Assembly (NCBI GenBank): GCA_910584435.1
Contig: CAJUAP010000015.1
Location: 1 to 64,000 of the forward strand
Origin: an uncultured Acetatifactor sp.
GTDB taxonomy: Bacteria; Bacillota; Clostridia; Lachnospirales; Lachnospiraceae
Direction: 5' to 3'
DNA length: 64,000 nt
The position numbers were made by a program, and so were the translations under genes. Below the pieces are notes generated by a model that was given only the letters and a program-made list of their open reading frames with translations, had not been told where the DNA came from and ran no database searches. Shown here in pieces: positions 44,240 through 53,225 of the stretch. Position 1 is the stretch's first letter. Every line of letters begins with the position of its first letter.

Positions 44240-44653
44240 TCACATAGCAACTGGTGCAATGCCGTCTTCATTTCCCTCACCGCTGCCATCCACAACAACA
44301 TCTGCAATACCATAATTCCGTTTCATCTGCTCATAGAGCATCTGTGCTATTCCTAATCCTGAGCCGTTAGAAGTCTGCTCCGCCACTGCCTGTATCATCT
44401 GATCCTTATAGTAATCCATGATACCTGAGGTATAATTAGAATTATTCTCATTTTCCGGGATTGTCTTCATCATGGCTTTATACATCTGCTCGACAAAATA
44501 TGCTTCAAACTGCTTACATGCATCCAGCAGCTCATCACTGTCTGCCCTGGAATAATCCGAACCGTTCAGTTGATTTTGAAGCTTTGATGCCGTTTGATTG
44601 GCGGCTGTGGAATATACGTCACTATACATGGAAGCTACATTACTAAAATCCAT
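44240..44653 (-). CDS. flgJ: Rod-binding protein, FlgJ N-terminal type
   Basis: A 137-residue protein. LLDACKQFEAYFVEQMYKAM, then YTSGIMDYYKDQMIQAVAEQ and GLGIAQMLYEQM match the FlgJ rod-binding domain; there is no muramidase domain, as is usual in Firmicutes. It should help assemble the flagellar rod. The ATG at 44653 has GAGG 9 bases upstream, so the longer frame with 11 extra codons is not used. It is the last gene after flgG. Confidence 0.85.
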   Translation of the reverse strand: MDFSNVASMYSDVYSTAANQTASKLQNQLNGSDYSRADSDELLDACKQFEAYFVEQMYKAMMKTIPENENNSNYTSGIMDYYKDQMIQAVAEQTSNGSGLGIAQMLYEQMKRNYGIADVVVDGSGEGNEDGIAPVAM

Positions 44654-44722
44654 CTCTGCTCTCCTCTGGTTAAAAAACATCAACACCCATCCGGCACACT
44701 CCGCCCGGAAGTTATGTCAGGC

Positions 44723-45538
44723 TTAACGTTTCAGATTATTTGCCTGCTGCAGCATTTCATCCGATGTGGTAATTGCCTTGGAGTTTAATTCATACGCACG
44801 CTGTGCCACGATCATACTGACCATTTCATCCACCACCTGTACATTGGAACCTTCCAGATATCCCTGATGAATCTTGCTCTTCTCAACCGCATTATTTGTA
44901 GCCTCATTGATCGGCTGGCCGCTGGCATCCGACACCGCATACAATGTGTCTTCCAAACGATTCAATCCGCTTGGATTATTAAACTGAAAGACACCAATGC
45001 TGATACCAAGCGGCTGCGGATTTTCATTCTCATCGGGATAACAAAGTCTTCCGTCCTTATCCACAGTCACCTCACTGAGTATGTAATCTCTATTCAGTGT
45101 AATCGGCTGGCCATTGGTACTGAGCACCGGCAGCCCGTCCATATTTGCCAGGACATATCCGTTGGTTCCTATTGCAAACTGAAAACTGCCATTGCGCGTA
45201 TAATAGGTATTTCCGTCTTCTCCTCTCAATGCAAAGAAACCCTCACCCTCAATCATAAAGTCCGTATCGCTTTCCGATGCCATAGGCGTACCCTGCTTAA
45301 AAATTGCTGTAATCGCAGAGTTGCGCACACCCAGCCCCACTTGAGCGCCAATGGGCTTCTCCTCACCGTTTGCAGATGTAGTCCTTGTCTGTAATGTCTG
45401 ATACAGCAGGGTCTTAAACTCATTTACCTGCGTTTTATATCCCTGTGTATTCACATTGGATAAATTGTTTGCAATTGTATCAATATTTGTCTGCTGCGCA
45501 ATCATACCCGTTGCGGCTGTCCATAAGCTGCGTACCAT
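44723..45538 (-). CDS. flgG: Flagellar distal-rod protein
   Basis: A 271-residue basal-body protein. SLWTAATGMIAQQTNIDTIA and NNLSNVNTQGYKT form the N-terminal rod helix motif. EGEGFFAL is the central beta domain start. DEMVSMIVAQRAYELNSKAI closes with the C-terminal coiled helix. Length and both ends match FlgG (FlhP in Bacillus). GGAAGGG precedes the ATG. It follows its paralogue flgF after 92 bp. Confidence 0.9.
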   Translation of the reverse strand: MVRSLWTAATGMIAQQTNIDTIANNLSNVNTQGYKTQVNEFKTLLYQTLQTRTTSANGEEKPIGAQVGLGVRNSAITAIFKQGTPMASESDTDFMIEGEGFFALRGEDGNTYYTRNGSFQFAIGTNGYVLANMDGLPVLSTNGQPITLNRDYILSEVTVDKDGRLCYPDENENPQPLGISIGVFQFNNPSGLNRLEDTLYAVSDASGQPINEATNNAVEKSKIHQGYLEGSNVQVVDEMVSMIVAQRAYELNSKAITTSDEMLQQANNLKR

Positions 45539-45630
45539 AATTTTCCCTTCCTGCCTTCCTCATAGCTTTTGCCGGGCTCAACATAACAGCCACACAGAAC
45601 TGTTATATCTGAACCTTACTCTATACACGG

Positions 45631-46410
45631 TCATGACAATTTTCCAAGCTGCGTCACTGCCGTTTCCAATGTACTGTCATAAGTTTGTATAATTTTCTGA
45701 TTACTCTCGTAGGCCCGGGCAATGGAGATAAGATTCACCATTTCGGATACTACCTGCACATTTGCCATTTCCAGGTATCCGGACTTCACTTCTGCCGTTC
45801 CCTGCTTAAGTGCTGCACCTTCTACCGGTCTGTAATATGTCTCGCCATATTTTTCCAGATAATTGTAATCCTCAAAATCAGCCACCTGAATCCTGGCCAC
45901 ATCTCTGCCGTTCTGCGTAATGGTGCCATTATCCGAAATCTTACTCTTCATCAATGGATTCAATCGAATTCTCCGATCCTGCACATCCAATACATAATCA
46001 CCGTCATCCGTCCGCAGATAGCCCTCCTTATCCAGGGTAAACTGTCCTGCACGCGTATACATAGTGGACGTTTCCCCCGCCTTATTTGTAAATTCAACGG
46101 CAAAAAAGCCCTCTCCCGCCAGAGCCAAATCATAGGTATTGTCAGTAACCCGAAATGAGCCCTGTGTAAAGTCAGTATAGTTTTCTCCGATTTTCACACC
46201 GGGATTATTGCTGCCGACACGTTGTATCAACCCTTTCCCCACTGAGGCATCCTTGATTTTCAGCGTCAGAATTTTGTCAAACGCCTGGCTGGTAGATCCC
46301 TCTTTCTTATATCCTACCGTAGACGCATTGGCCAGATTGTTTGTCATAATATCCATTCGGTTCTGTTCATTCATCATTCCCGTATACGCCACATATAACC
46401 CCTTTAACAT
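45631..46410 (-). CDS. flgF: Flagellar proximal-rod protein FlgF/FlhO
   Basis: A 259-residue paralogue of the next gene. YVAYTGMMNEQNRMDIMTNN and LANASTVGYKKEG form the N-terminal motif, GEGFFAVEF the central part, and SEMVNLISIARAYESNQKII the C-terminal helix. The position between mbl and flgG corresponds to flhO in Bacillus subtilis. GGAG lies 7 bases before the ATG. It follows mbl after 64 bp and is probably co-transcribed with it. Confidence 0.88.
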   Translation of the reverse strand: MLKGLYVAYTGMMNEQNRMDIMTNNLANASTVGYKKEGSTSQAFDKILTLKIKDASVGKGLIQRVGSNNPGVKIGENYTDFTQGSFRVTDNTYDLALAGEGFFAVEFTNKAGETSTMYTRAGQFTLDKEGYLRTDDGDYVLDVQDRRIRLNPLMKSKISDNGTITQNGRDVARIQVADFEDYNYLEKYGETYYRPVEGAALKQGTAEVKSGYLEMANVQVVSEMVNLISIARAYESNQKIIQTYDSTLETAVTQLGKLS

Positions 46411-46474
46411 CCGTTCTCTCCTTTGAAATTATACTCCGCTGCATTCAGCACAGCCACAACATCACGGCCATCCT

Positions 46475-47470
46475 TTACACTTTATCATTATATTCCGAAA
46501 GAAATTCCACATATTTCCCGGTTCCAATTGCAACTGCCGTCATGGGATCTTCTGCGGTCATAGTATTGATACCCGTCTTGGAAGATATCAACTCTTCCAA
46601 TCCCCGCAGGAGGCTGCCGCCTCCGGTCAGCACAATCCCCCTGTCCGCAATATCCGCTGCCAGCTCCGGCGGTGTCTTCTCCAGAACACTGTGGATCGTC
46701 TCCACTACCTGCGCCGTAATCTCATGCAGCGCTTCCTCCGTCTCTTCCGACGATACCTTCACTGTCTTCGGAAGTCCGGTCACAAGGTTTCTGCCGCGGA
46801 CATCCATATAATCGGTTTCTGCCCGTTTATAAGCAGTACCTATTTTAATCTTCAAATCTTCAGCTGTCCTCTCACCAATCAGCAGGTTATGCTTTTTACG
46901 CATATAACGTACAATAGCTTCATCGAAATCGTCTCCCGCCACCTTAATTGAAGCGCTGACCACTGTTCCGCCCAGGGAAATCACAGCAATATCTGAAGTT
47001 CCTCCGCCGATATCCACAATCATATTCCCACAGGGTTTGGTAATGTCTATCCCCGCACCGATTGCAGCAGCAATAGGTTCCTCAATAATTGCCACATCCC
47101 TGGCTCCTGCCTGAAGGGTTGCATCCTCCACAGCCTTCTTCTCCACTTCCGTGACACCGCTGGGAACACACACGGCAATGCGGGGCTTTCTGAACATTCT
47201 CCTGCCAAGAGCCTTCTGTATAAAATGCTTCATCATACGTTCCGTTACGGTGTAGTCAGAGATAACTCCCTGCCGCAGCGGTCTCACTGCCACAATATTT
47301 CCGGGCGTTCTGCCCAGCATCAGACGCGCATCCTCTCCAATGGCCTTAATCCTATTGGTATCCCTGTCAAACGCTACAACGGAAGGCTCCTTCAATACCA
47401 CACCCTTCCCTCTGATGTATACTAAAATGCTTGCTGTACCTAAATCGATTCCGATATCTGTGCACTGCAT
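46475..47470 (-). CDS. mbl: MreB-like cytoskeletal protein Mbl
   Basis: A 331-residue actin-like protein. DIGIDLGTASILVYIRGKGV is phosphate motif 1, MIVDIGGGTSDIAVISLGG phosphate motif 2, and GIVLTGGGSLLRGLEEL the adenosine motif. It directs cell-wall synthesis under the membrane. Adjacency to flgF/flgG indicates Mbl rather than MreB. The ATG at 47470 has GGGG 9 bases upstream. A TATAAT (47529-47534) about 60 bases before the start is a possible -10 box with a poor -35. Confidence 0.92.
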   Translation of the reverse strand: MQCTDIGIDLGTASILVYIRGKGVVLKEPSVVAFDRDTNRIKAIGEDARLMLGRTPGNIVAVRPLRQGVISDYTVTERMMKHFIQKALGRRMFRKPRIAVCVPSGVTEVEKKAVEDATLQAGARDVAIIEEPIAAAIGAGIDITKPCGNMIVDIGGGTSDIAVISLGGTVVSASIKVAGDDFDEAIVRYMRKKHNLLIGERTAEDLKIKIGTAYKRAETDYMDVRGRNLVTGLPKTVKVSSEETEEALHEITAQVVETIHSVLEKTPPELAADIADRGIVLTGGGSLLRGLEELISSKTGINTMTAEDPMTAVAIGTGKYVEFLSEYNDKV

Positions 47471-47669
47471 ATTATAAAACCCCTTTCTCATGGATTCCAA
47501 ACTTCCGAAACAAAGTCACACACTCCTTATTATAACCGAAAGCACTCCATTTTCATAGAGGTTTATAAAAATTTTATGAACAAGTTGGTACCGTTCTCAA
47601 AAGTCTTGAAAACAGCCTCTTATATTTTATCGGCATAACCTTCCGAATCCTTTAGTTTTTTCAGAAAAG

Positions 47670-50522
47670 TCAGGCACGTTCCAGCATTTTCCTCACATAC
47701 ATCCCGGTATAGGACTCCCTGCACTTTGCAATTTCTTCCGGTGTGCCCTGTGCAATTACGGTGCCGCCCCGGTCACCGCCTTCAGGTCCCATGTCGACAA
47801 TATAATCGGCCGTCTTAATCACATCCAGGTTATGCTCAATGACCACTACCGTATTTCCTCCATCCGTAAGTCTGTGCAGAATTTCCACCAGCTTATGCAC
47901 ATCCGCAAAATGAAGCCCTGTGGTAGGTTCATCCAGTATATAAATTGTCTTCCCGGTACTTCGTCTGGAAAGTTCCGAAGCCAGCTTGATACGCTGTGCC
48001 TCTCCGCCTGACAAAGTGGTGGACGGCTGTCCCAGCTTAATATAAGAGAGACCTACATCATACAGCGTTTCTATTTTACGGCGGATGGAAGGCAGATTCT
48101 CAAAAAACGGCACAGCCTCTTCTACGGTCATATCCAGCACATCAAAAATGCTCTTCCCCTTGTATTTCACATCCAATGTCTCACGATTATAGCGCTTGCC
48201 CCCACATACTTCACAGGGCACATACACATCCGGCAGGAAATGCATTTCAATCTTGATAATACCGTCTCCGCCGCAGGCCTCGCAGCGCCCGCCTTTTACA
48301 TTGAAGCTGAACCTGCCTTTGCCATATCCTTTCGCCTTGGCATCCGCAGTGGAAGCGAACAGATCACGAATCTGATCGAAGACGCCGGTATAGGTGGCCG
48401 GATTGGACCTGGGTGTGCGTCCGATGGGAGACTGGTCAATGGCAATGACCTTATCCAACTGCTCTATCCCCTGAATTTCCTTGTGTTTTCCCGGAATACA
48501 CCTGGCGCGGTTGAGACTCCTGGCCAGATGCTTATACAGGATTTCATTCACCAGAGAGCTTTTTCCTGAACCCGAAACGCCTGTGACACAGGTCATAACC
48601 CCTAAGGGGAACTCTGCGGTGACGTTCTTCAGATTATTTTCTTTTGCTCCTGTGACTTTCAGCCATCCGCTTGGCTTCTTCCGCTCCGTTGGAACAGGTA
48701 TTTTTATTTCACCGCTCAAATATTTCCCGGTAATGGACTCCGGCACCTTCATAATCTCCTCTGCAGTGCCGCAGGCAATCACCTCGCCCCCGTGAGAACC
48801 GGCGCCGGGGCCGATATCCACCACATAATCTGCCGCCAGCATGGTATCCTCATCATGTTCCACCACAATCAGGGTATTCCCCAAATCACGAAGGCTTTTT
48901 AAGGTATTCAGCAGCTTATCGTTATCTCTCTGGTGCAGACCGATGCTCGGCTCATCCAGAATATAGCAGACTCCCACCAGGCCGGAGCCTATCTGTGTGG
49001 CCAGCCGGATACGCTGGGCTTCTCCGCCGGACAGGGTTCCGGTGGCCCTGGACAGGGACAGATATTCCAATCCCACATCCACAAGAAATCCCACCCTTGC
49101 CCTGATTTCTTTGATAATCCGTTCGCCGATGAGCTGCTGCTGGCTGTTAAGCTGCATTTTCTCAAGGAATTCATGTAAATCCCGTATAGATAAGGTTGTA
49201 ATCTCGTAGATATTCTTATCATAGACGGTCACGGCCAGGGATTCCTTCTTCAGACGCATCCCCTTGCATTCCTTACAGGGGGTAATGCGCATAAAGGACT
49301 CATACTCCTGCTTCATAATCTCGGAAAAAGTCTCCTTATATTTGCGCTCCACATTGCGTATCAATCCCTCGAAGGCCACCGGATATACACCCTTTCCCCG
49401 CTGCCCCTGGTAATGGACTTCCACCTCTTTTCCTCCGGTACCGTACAGCAGCACCTGCTTCACTTTTTCCGGGTACTTTTCAAAAGGTGTGTCCAGATCA
49501 AAATGATATTCTTTACATAAGGCCTGCAGAACCGCGTTAGTGAAGCTTGACTTGTCTGCACAGGACTGCCATCCGGTCACTGCAATGGCTCCCTCCCGGA
49601 TGCTTAAGCTTTGATCGGGAATCATCAATTCCTCATCAAATTCCATCTTATATCCCAATCCCAGGCATTCCGGGCAAGCGCCAAAGGGATTGTTAAAAGA
49701 GAAGCTTCTCGGCTCAATTTCACTGATGCCGATACCGCAGTCAGGGCAGGCAAAGTTCTGGCTGAACGTCATGGGTTCTCCGCCGATGACATCCACTACC
49801 AGAAGCCCCTCCGCCAGCTCCAGGACATTTTCAATGGAATCCGCAAGTCTTCTCTCGATTTCCTTCTTTACCACCAGACGATCCACTACAATTTCAATGT
49901 TATGCTTTATATTTTTATCCAGAGAAATCTCTTCCGTCAGCTCATAGAGACTGCCGTCAATGCGCACACGGACATATCCGCTCCTCTTGGCACGCTCCAA
50001 TACCTTCGCATGCTCGCCCTTACGCCCGCGTACCACCGGCGCCAGCAGCTGCAGCTTCGTTCCCTCCGGCATGGTCATAATCTGATCCACCATCTGATCC
50101 ACCGTCTGCCTTGCGATCTCCCTGCCGCACTTTGGACAATGGGGAACCCCTATCCTGGCATAAAGCAGACGGAAATAATCATAGATTTCCGTCACCGTCC
50201 CCACTGTAGAACGGGGATTCCTGTTGGTAGACTTCTGATCTATGGAAATTGCCGGAGACAGCCCGTCAATCCGCTCAACATTCGGCTTTTCCATCTGTCC
50301 CAGAAACTGTCTGGCATAAGAAGAGAGGGATTCCATATAACGCCTCTGCCCCTCGGCATAAATTGTCTCAAAGGCCAGAGACGATTTCCCCGATCCCGAC
50401 ATACCCGTCAGAACCACCAGCTCATTCCGCGGAATATCCACATCCAGATTCTTCAAATTATTTTCATTGGCTCCCCGGACTTTAATATATTCCCTGGGAC
50501 GCATTTTCTTAATCTCTTCCAT
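47670..50522 (-). CDS. uvrA: Excinuclease ABC subunit A
   Basis: A 950-residue UvrA, the damage-scanning ATPase. It has two ABC modules: VLTGMSGSGKSSLAFETIYA and later CVTGVSGSGKSSLVNEILY as Walker A, and GTLSGGEAQRIRLATQ and TTLSGGEAQRIKLASE as signatures. Zinc modules are at CPKCG/CPDCG..CPEC and CEAC..CEVC. The start is placed at 50522 or six codons later (50504); the 50 extra codons of the longer frame are made of 75-bp repeats and rejected. It follows uvrB by about 220 bp. Confidence 0.95.
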   Translation of the reverse strand: MEEIKKMRPREYIKVRGANENNLKNLDVDIPRNELVVLTGMSGSGKSSLAFETIYAEGQRRYMESLSSYARQFLGQMEKPNVERIDGLSPAISIDQKSTNRNPRSTVGTVTEIYDYFRLLYARIGVPHCPKCGREIARQTVDQMVDQIMTMPEGTKLQLLAPVVRGRKGEHAKVLERAKRSGYVRVRIDGSLYELTEEISLDKNIKHNIEIVVDRLVVKKEIERRLADSIENVLELAEGLLVVDVIGGEPMTFSQNFACPDCGIGISEIEPRSFSFNNPFGACPECLGLGYKMEFDEELMIPDQSLSIREGAIAVTGWQSCADKSSFTNAVLQALCKEYHFDLDTPFEKYPEKVKQVLLYGTGGKEVEVHYQGQRGKGVYPVAFEGLIRNVERKYKETFSEIMKQEYESFMRITPCKECKGMRLKKESLAVTVYDKNIYEITTLSIRDLHEFLEKMQLNSQQQLIGERIIKEIRARVGFLVDVGLEYLSLSRATGTLSGGEAQRIRLATQIGSGLVGVCYILDEPSIGLHQRDNDKLLNTLKSLRDLGNTLIVVEHDEDTMLAADYVVDIGPGAGSHGGEVIACGTAEEIMKVPESITGKYLSGEIKIPVPTERKKPSGWLKVTGAKENNLKNVTAEFPLGVMTCVTGVSGSGKSSLVNEILYKHLARSLNRARCIPGKHKEIQGIEQLDKVIAIDQSPIGRTPRSNPATYTGVFDQIRDLFASTADAKAKGYGKGRFSFNVKGGRCEACGGDGIIKIEMHFLPDVYVPCEVCGGKRYNRETLDVKYKGKSIFDVLDMTVEEAVPFFENLPSIRRKIETLYDVGLSYIKLGQPSTTLSGGEAQRIKLASELSRRSTGKTIYILDEPTTGLHFADVHKLVEILHRLTDGGNTVVVIEHNLDVIKTADYIVDMGPEGGDRGGTVIAQGTPEEIAKCRESYTGMYVRKMLERA

Positions 50523-50540
50523 TCCAATTGTACCCCGATT

Positions 50541-50727
50541 CTTCCATTCCTTATCCTCTATGAAGGGCTCTGTATCTCGCCTTCCTGCCGAACACACATC
50601 ACATTCGCTCCCTGACTTCCACTGCCGATCCTTTATGAATGACGCTGTATCTCGCCTTCCCGCCGAACACACATGGCATTCGCTCCCCGGCTTCCACTAC
50701 CCATCCTCTATGAAGGGGCCTCTGACC
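50541..50727. repeat. 2.5 copies of a 75-bp tandem repeat
   Basis: Units start at 50541, 50616 and 50691, each with cttccactgcc-like, atcctctatgaagg, ctgtatctcgccttcc and gccgaacacacat. They lie in the uvrB-uvrA gap. The period is exactly 25 codons, and the minus-strand frame through it stays open into uvrA (CSAGRRDT repeated). Confidence 0.9.
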
Positions 50728-50742
50728 TGCCGGTTCAAGGCT

Positions 50743-52767
50743 TCAATCCTCTTCCTCCATATCCTGCAGCTTCTTCTTCAACTCCACCATCTTGTCTCTC
50801 AGCTCTGCCGCTGCCTCAAAATTCAAATCCGCTGCCGCTCTCTGCATCTTCTTCTGCACTTCCGCAATCAGCTTCTCCAGTTCTTTGCGGCTCATGGATT
50901 CGGGATCTTTCTCAAACTGCATTTCTTCCCTGGCAATTTCCCTGGAAATGGATATCAAATCCCTGACAGCCTTCTTAATTGTCTGCGGTGTTATGCCATG
51001 TTCATCATTGTATTTCATCTGAATCTCGCGTCTGCGGCTGGTCTCGTCAAGCGCAGCCCGCATGGAATCCGTCACCGTATCCGCATACATAATGACACGG
51101 CCCTCCGCATTTCGCGCCGCACGTCCGATGGTCTGTATCAGAGAAGTGGCACTTCGCAGAAACCCTTCCTTATCCGCATCCAAAATGACCACCAGGGATA
51201 TCTCCGGAATATCCAATCCTTCCCGCAGCAGGTTGATACCCACCAGCACATCGAATACATCCAGACGCATATCACGGATGATTTCCGCCCGTTCCAGCGT
51301 CTCAATATCCGAGTGCATATACTTCACCCGAATACCCACCTCCCGCATATAGTCGGTCAAATCCTCCGCCATCCGCTTTGTCAGAGTTGTAATCAATACT
51401 TTATTATGCTTTTGTGTCTCCTGGTTGACTTCACCGATCAAATCATCAATCTGTCCTTCCACGGGCCTTACATCCACTTCCGGATCCAGCAGTCCTGTGG
51501 GCCGGATGATCTGCTCCGTCCGCAGCAATTCATGATCTGCCTCATAATCGGACGGTGTGGCAGACACGAACATCATCTGGTCAATATGCGCCTCAAATTC
51601 ATCAAAATTCAAGGGCCTGTTATCCAATGCGGAAGGAAGCCGGAAACCATAATCCACCAGCGTTGTCTTTCTCGAACGGTCTCCGGCATACATTCCCCGT
51701 ATCTGCGGAATTGTCATATGGGATTCGTCCACAATAATCAGGAAATCATCCCGGAAGAAATCCATCAATGTCATAGGCGGCGCTCCCGGAGGCATGCCGT
51801 TGAGATGCCGGGAATAATTCTCAATGCCGGAACAAAAACCCGTTTCCCGAAGCATCTCCACATCAAAATTTGTCCTCTCCGCAATCCGCTGGGCCTCAAT
51901 CAGCTTGTCCTCCCCCTTGAAAAAGCGCACCTGCTCTTCCATTTCCTGCACAATATGCTCGCATGCAATCTTAATTTTATCCTGCGATACCACATAATGC
52001 GACGCCGGGAAAATGGCTGCATGATTCAAAACCGCATGAACCCTGCCTGACAAGGGCTCCACTTCCGCAATTCTGTCAATTTCATCCCCGAAGAACTCCA
52101 CCCGGATAAAATAATCCCCTCCCTGGGCCGGATAAACCTCGATCACATCCCCGTGTACCCGAAAACACCCTCGCTGCATATCCATGTCGTTACGGTTGTA
52201 CTGAATATCCACCAGCTCCCGCAATACCTGATCCCTGTCTTTCACCATGCCGGGCCGCAGGGACACTACCATATCCTGATACTCATCCGGACTGCCCAGA
52301 CCATAGATACAGGATACGCTGGCCACCACAACCACATCTCTCCGCTCTGTCAGTGATACCGTAGCCGACAGGCGCAGCTTGTCTATCTCATCATTGATAG
52401 AAGAATCCTTGGCAATATAGGTATCAGAAGAAGGCACATATGCCTCCGGCTGATAATAATCATAATAGGACACAAAGTATTCTACCGCGTTTTCAGGAAA
52501 AAATTCCTTGAACTCACCGTACAATTGGCCTGCCAGGGTCTTATTGTGCGCTATGACCAAAGTGGGCTTATTTAACGCCGCAATGACGTTGGCCATGGTG
52601 AATGTCTTGCCGGAACCGGTGACGCCCAGCAGAGTCTGGAACTGGTTGCCTTTTTTGAATCCCTCCACCAGTTCCGCTATGGCTGCGGGCTGGTCGCCGG
52701 TGGGTTTGTATTCGCTGTGAAGCTTAAACGGTTTCTGTTCTATGAACGTCTTTGGTTCATTTTGCAC
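50743..52767 (-). CDS. uvrB: Excinuclease ABC subunit B
   Basis: A 674-residue UvrB helicase-like protein. TLLGVTGSGKTFTMANVIAA is Walker A, YYDYYQPEAYVPSSDTYIAK the beta-hairpin region that clamps DNA, DESHMTIPQ the DEAD-like box, and a C-terminal UVR domain (EKLIAEVQKKMQRAAADLNF) binds UvrC. The start is set at the GTG (52767) because GGAGG stands 8 bases upstream; the GTG three codons earlier overlaps that ribosome site. It is the first gene of a uvrB-uvrA operon with an SOS box upstream. Confidence 0.95.
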   Translation of the reverse strand: MQNEPKTFIEQKPFKLHSEYKPTGDQPAAIAELVEGFKKGNQFQTLLGVTGSGKTFTMANVIAALNKPTLVIAHNKTLAGQLYGEFKEFFPENAVEYFVSYYDYYQPEAYVPSSDTYIAKDSSINDEIDKLRLSATVSLTERRDVVVVASVSCIYGLGSPDEYQDMVVSLRPGMVKDRDQVLRELVDIQYNRNDMDMQRGCFRVHGDVIEVYPAQGGDYFIRVEFFGDEIDRIAEVEPLSGRVHAVLNHAAIFPASHYVVSQDKIKIACEHIVQEMEEQVRFFKGEDKLIEAQRIAERTNFDVEMLRETGFCSGIENYSRHLNGMPPGAPPMTLMDFFRDDFLIIVDESHMTIPQIRGMYAGDRSRKTTLVDYGFRLPSALDNRPLNFDEFEAHIDQMMFVSATPSDYEADHELLRTEQIIRPTGLLDPEVDVRPVEGQIDDLIGEVNQETQKHNKVLITTLTKRMAEDLTDYMREVGIRVKYMHSDIETLERAEIIRDMRLDVFDVLVGINLLREGLDIPEISLVVILDADKEGFLRSATSLIQTIGRAARNAEGRVIMYADTVTDSMRAALDETSRRREIQMKYNDEHGITPQTIKKAVRDLISISREIAREEMQFEKDPESMSRKELEKLIAEVQKKMQRAAADLNFEAAAELRDKMVELKKKLQDMEEED

Positions 52768-52935
52768 AAATGTCACCTCCGTAATATCGCTGAAAATATA
52801 TTAGAAAAGTCCTGCATATAAATCGAATGTTCCCTGATTTGATACCACCACTATCACTGTAAGCATAGGATGCTGAATAAAAAACTATACATCCTCCAAT
52901 GAAAAAGTCTGTGTATCGTAAAATCCGCCAATATA

Positions 52936-52983
52936 GCAGGACACAAAATACTCCACCGCATTCTCAGGGAAGACCTTAAAGTC
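52936..52983 (-). pseudogene. Short uvrB relic in the uvrB leader
   Basis: On the minus strand DFKVFPENAVEYFVSCY is encoded, matching EFKEFFPENAVEYFVSYYDY of the intact UvrB in both protein and DNA. Nothing else of uvrB is recognisable around it. It points to a past duplication or an old gene-conversion scar between the promoter and the present uvrB. Confidence 0.65.
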
Positions 52984-53004
52984 AATCGCTCAAAAGTAAC
53001 TCTG

Positions 53005-53065
53005 ATTATACCATAAAGCATTTTATTTGTATAGATGCAAACAGCAATTTTCAGAACATTTGTTC
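53005..53065 (-). promoter_or_regulatory. LexA box and promoter upstream of uvrB
   Basis: GAACATTTGTTC (53054-53065) is a perfect palindromic GAAC-N4-GTTC SOS operator of the Gram-positive type. A minus-strand TATAAT (53005-53010) lies about 45 bases downstream, with only a poor -35 (TATACA, 17 bases before). The leader to uvrB is about 230 bases and includes the uvrB relic. With it, the 52768-53225 interval has no credible gene. Confidence 0.65.
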
Positions 53066-53225
53066 CAAATATTTGTTCTGATATCCGCCGGCCTCCATCC
53101 CCCTTCTCCGCCATGGCACCATCCCTGTATGACAGCGGCTCCGGGATACCACAGGCTTGTCCGGTTACCCGAATTCTCTTTCCATACGAAAAGGGGAAGT
53201 AACAATATCCAATTCCCTGCATGGT

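Noticed and set aside
46411..46474. SigD-type flagellar promoter before flgF (TAAAGTGT ... GCCGTGAT)
   Set aside because: The gap between the two boxes is about 8 bases instead of 11 and the second box is poor.
50523..50672. Extended N-terminus of UvrA with CSAGRRDT repeats
   Set aside because: It is the translation of the 75-bp repeat; UvrA proteins begin near the IKVRGANENNLKN segment.
52854..53222. 122-codon minus-strand frame upstream of uvrB
   Set aside because: It overlaps the LexA box, the -10 box and the uvrB relic in a different frame, and has no family likeness.
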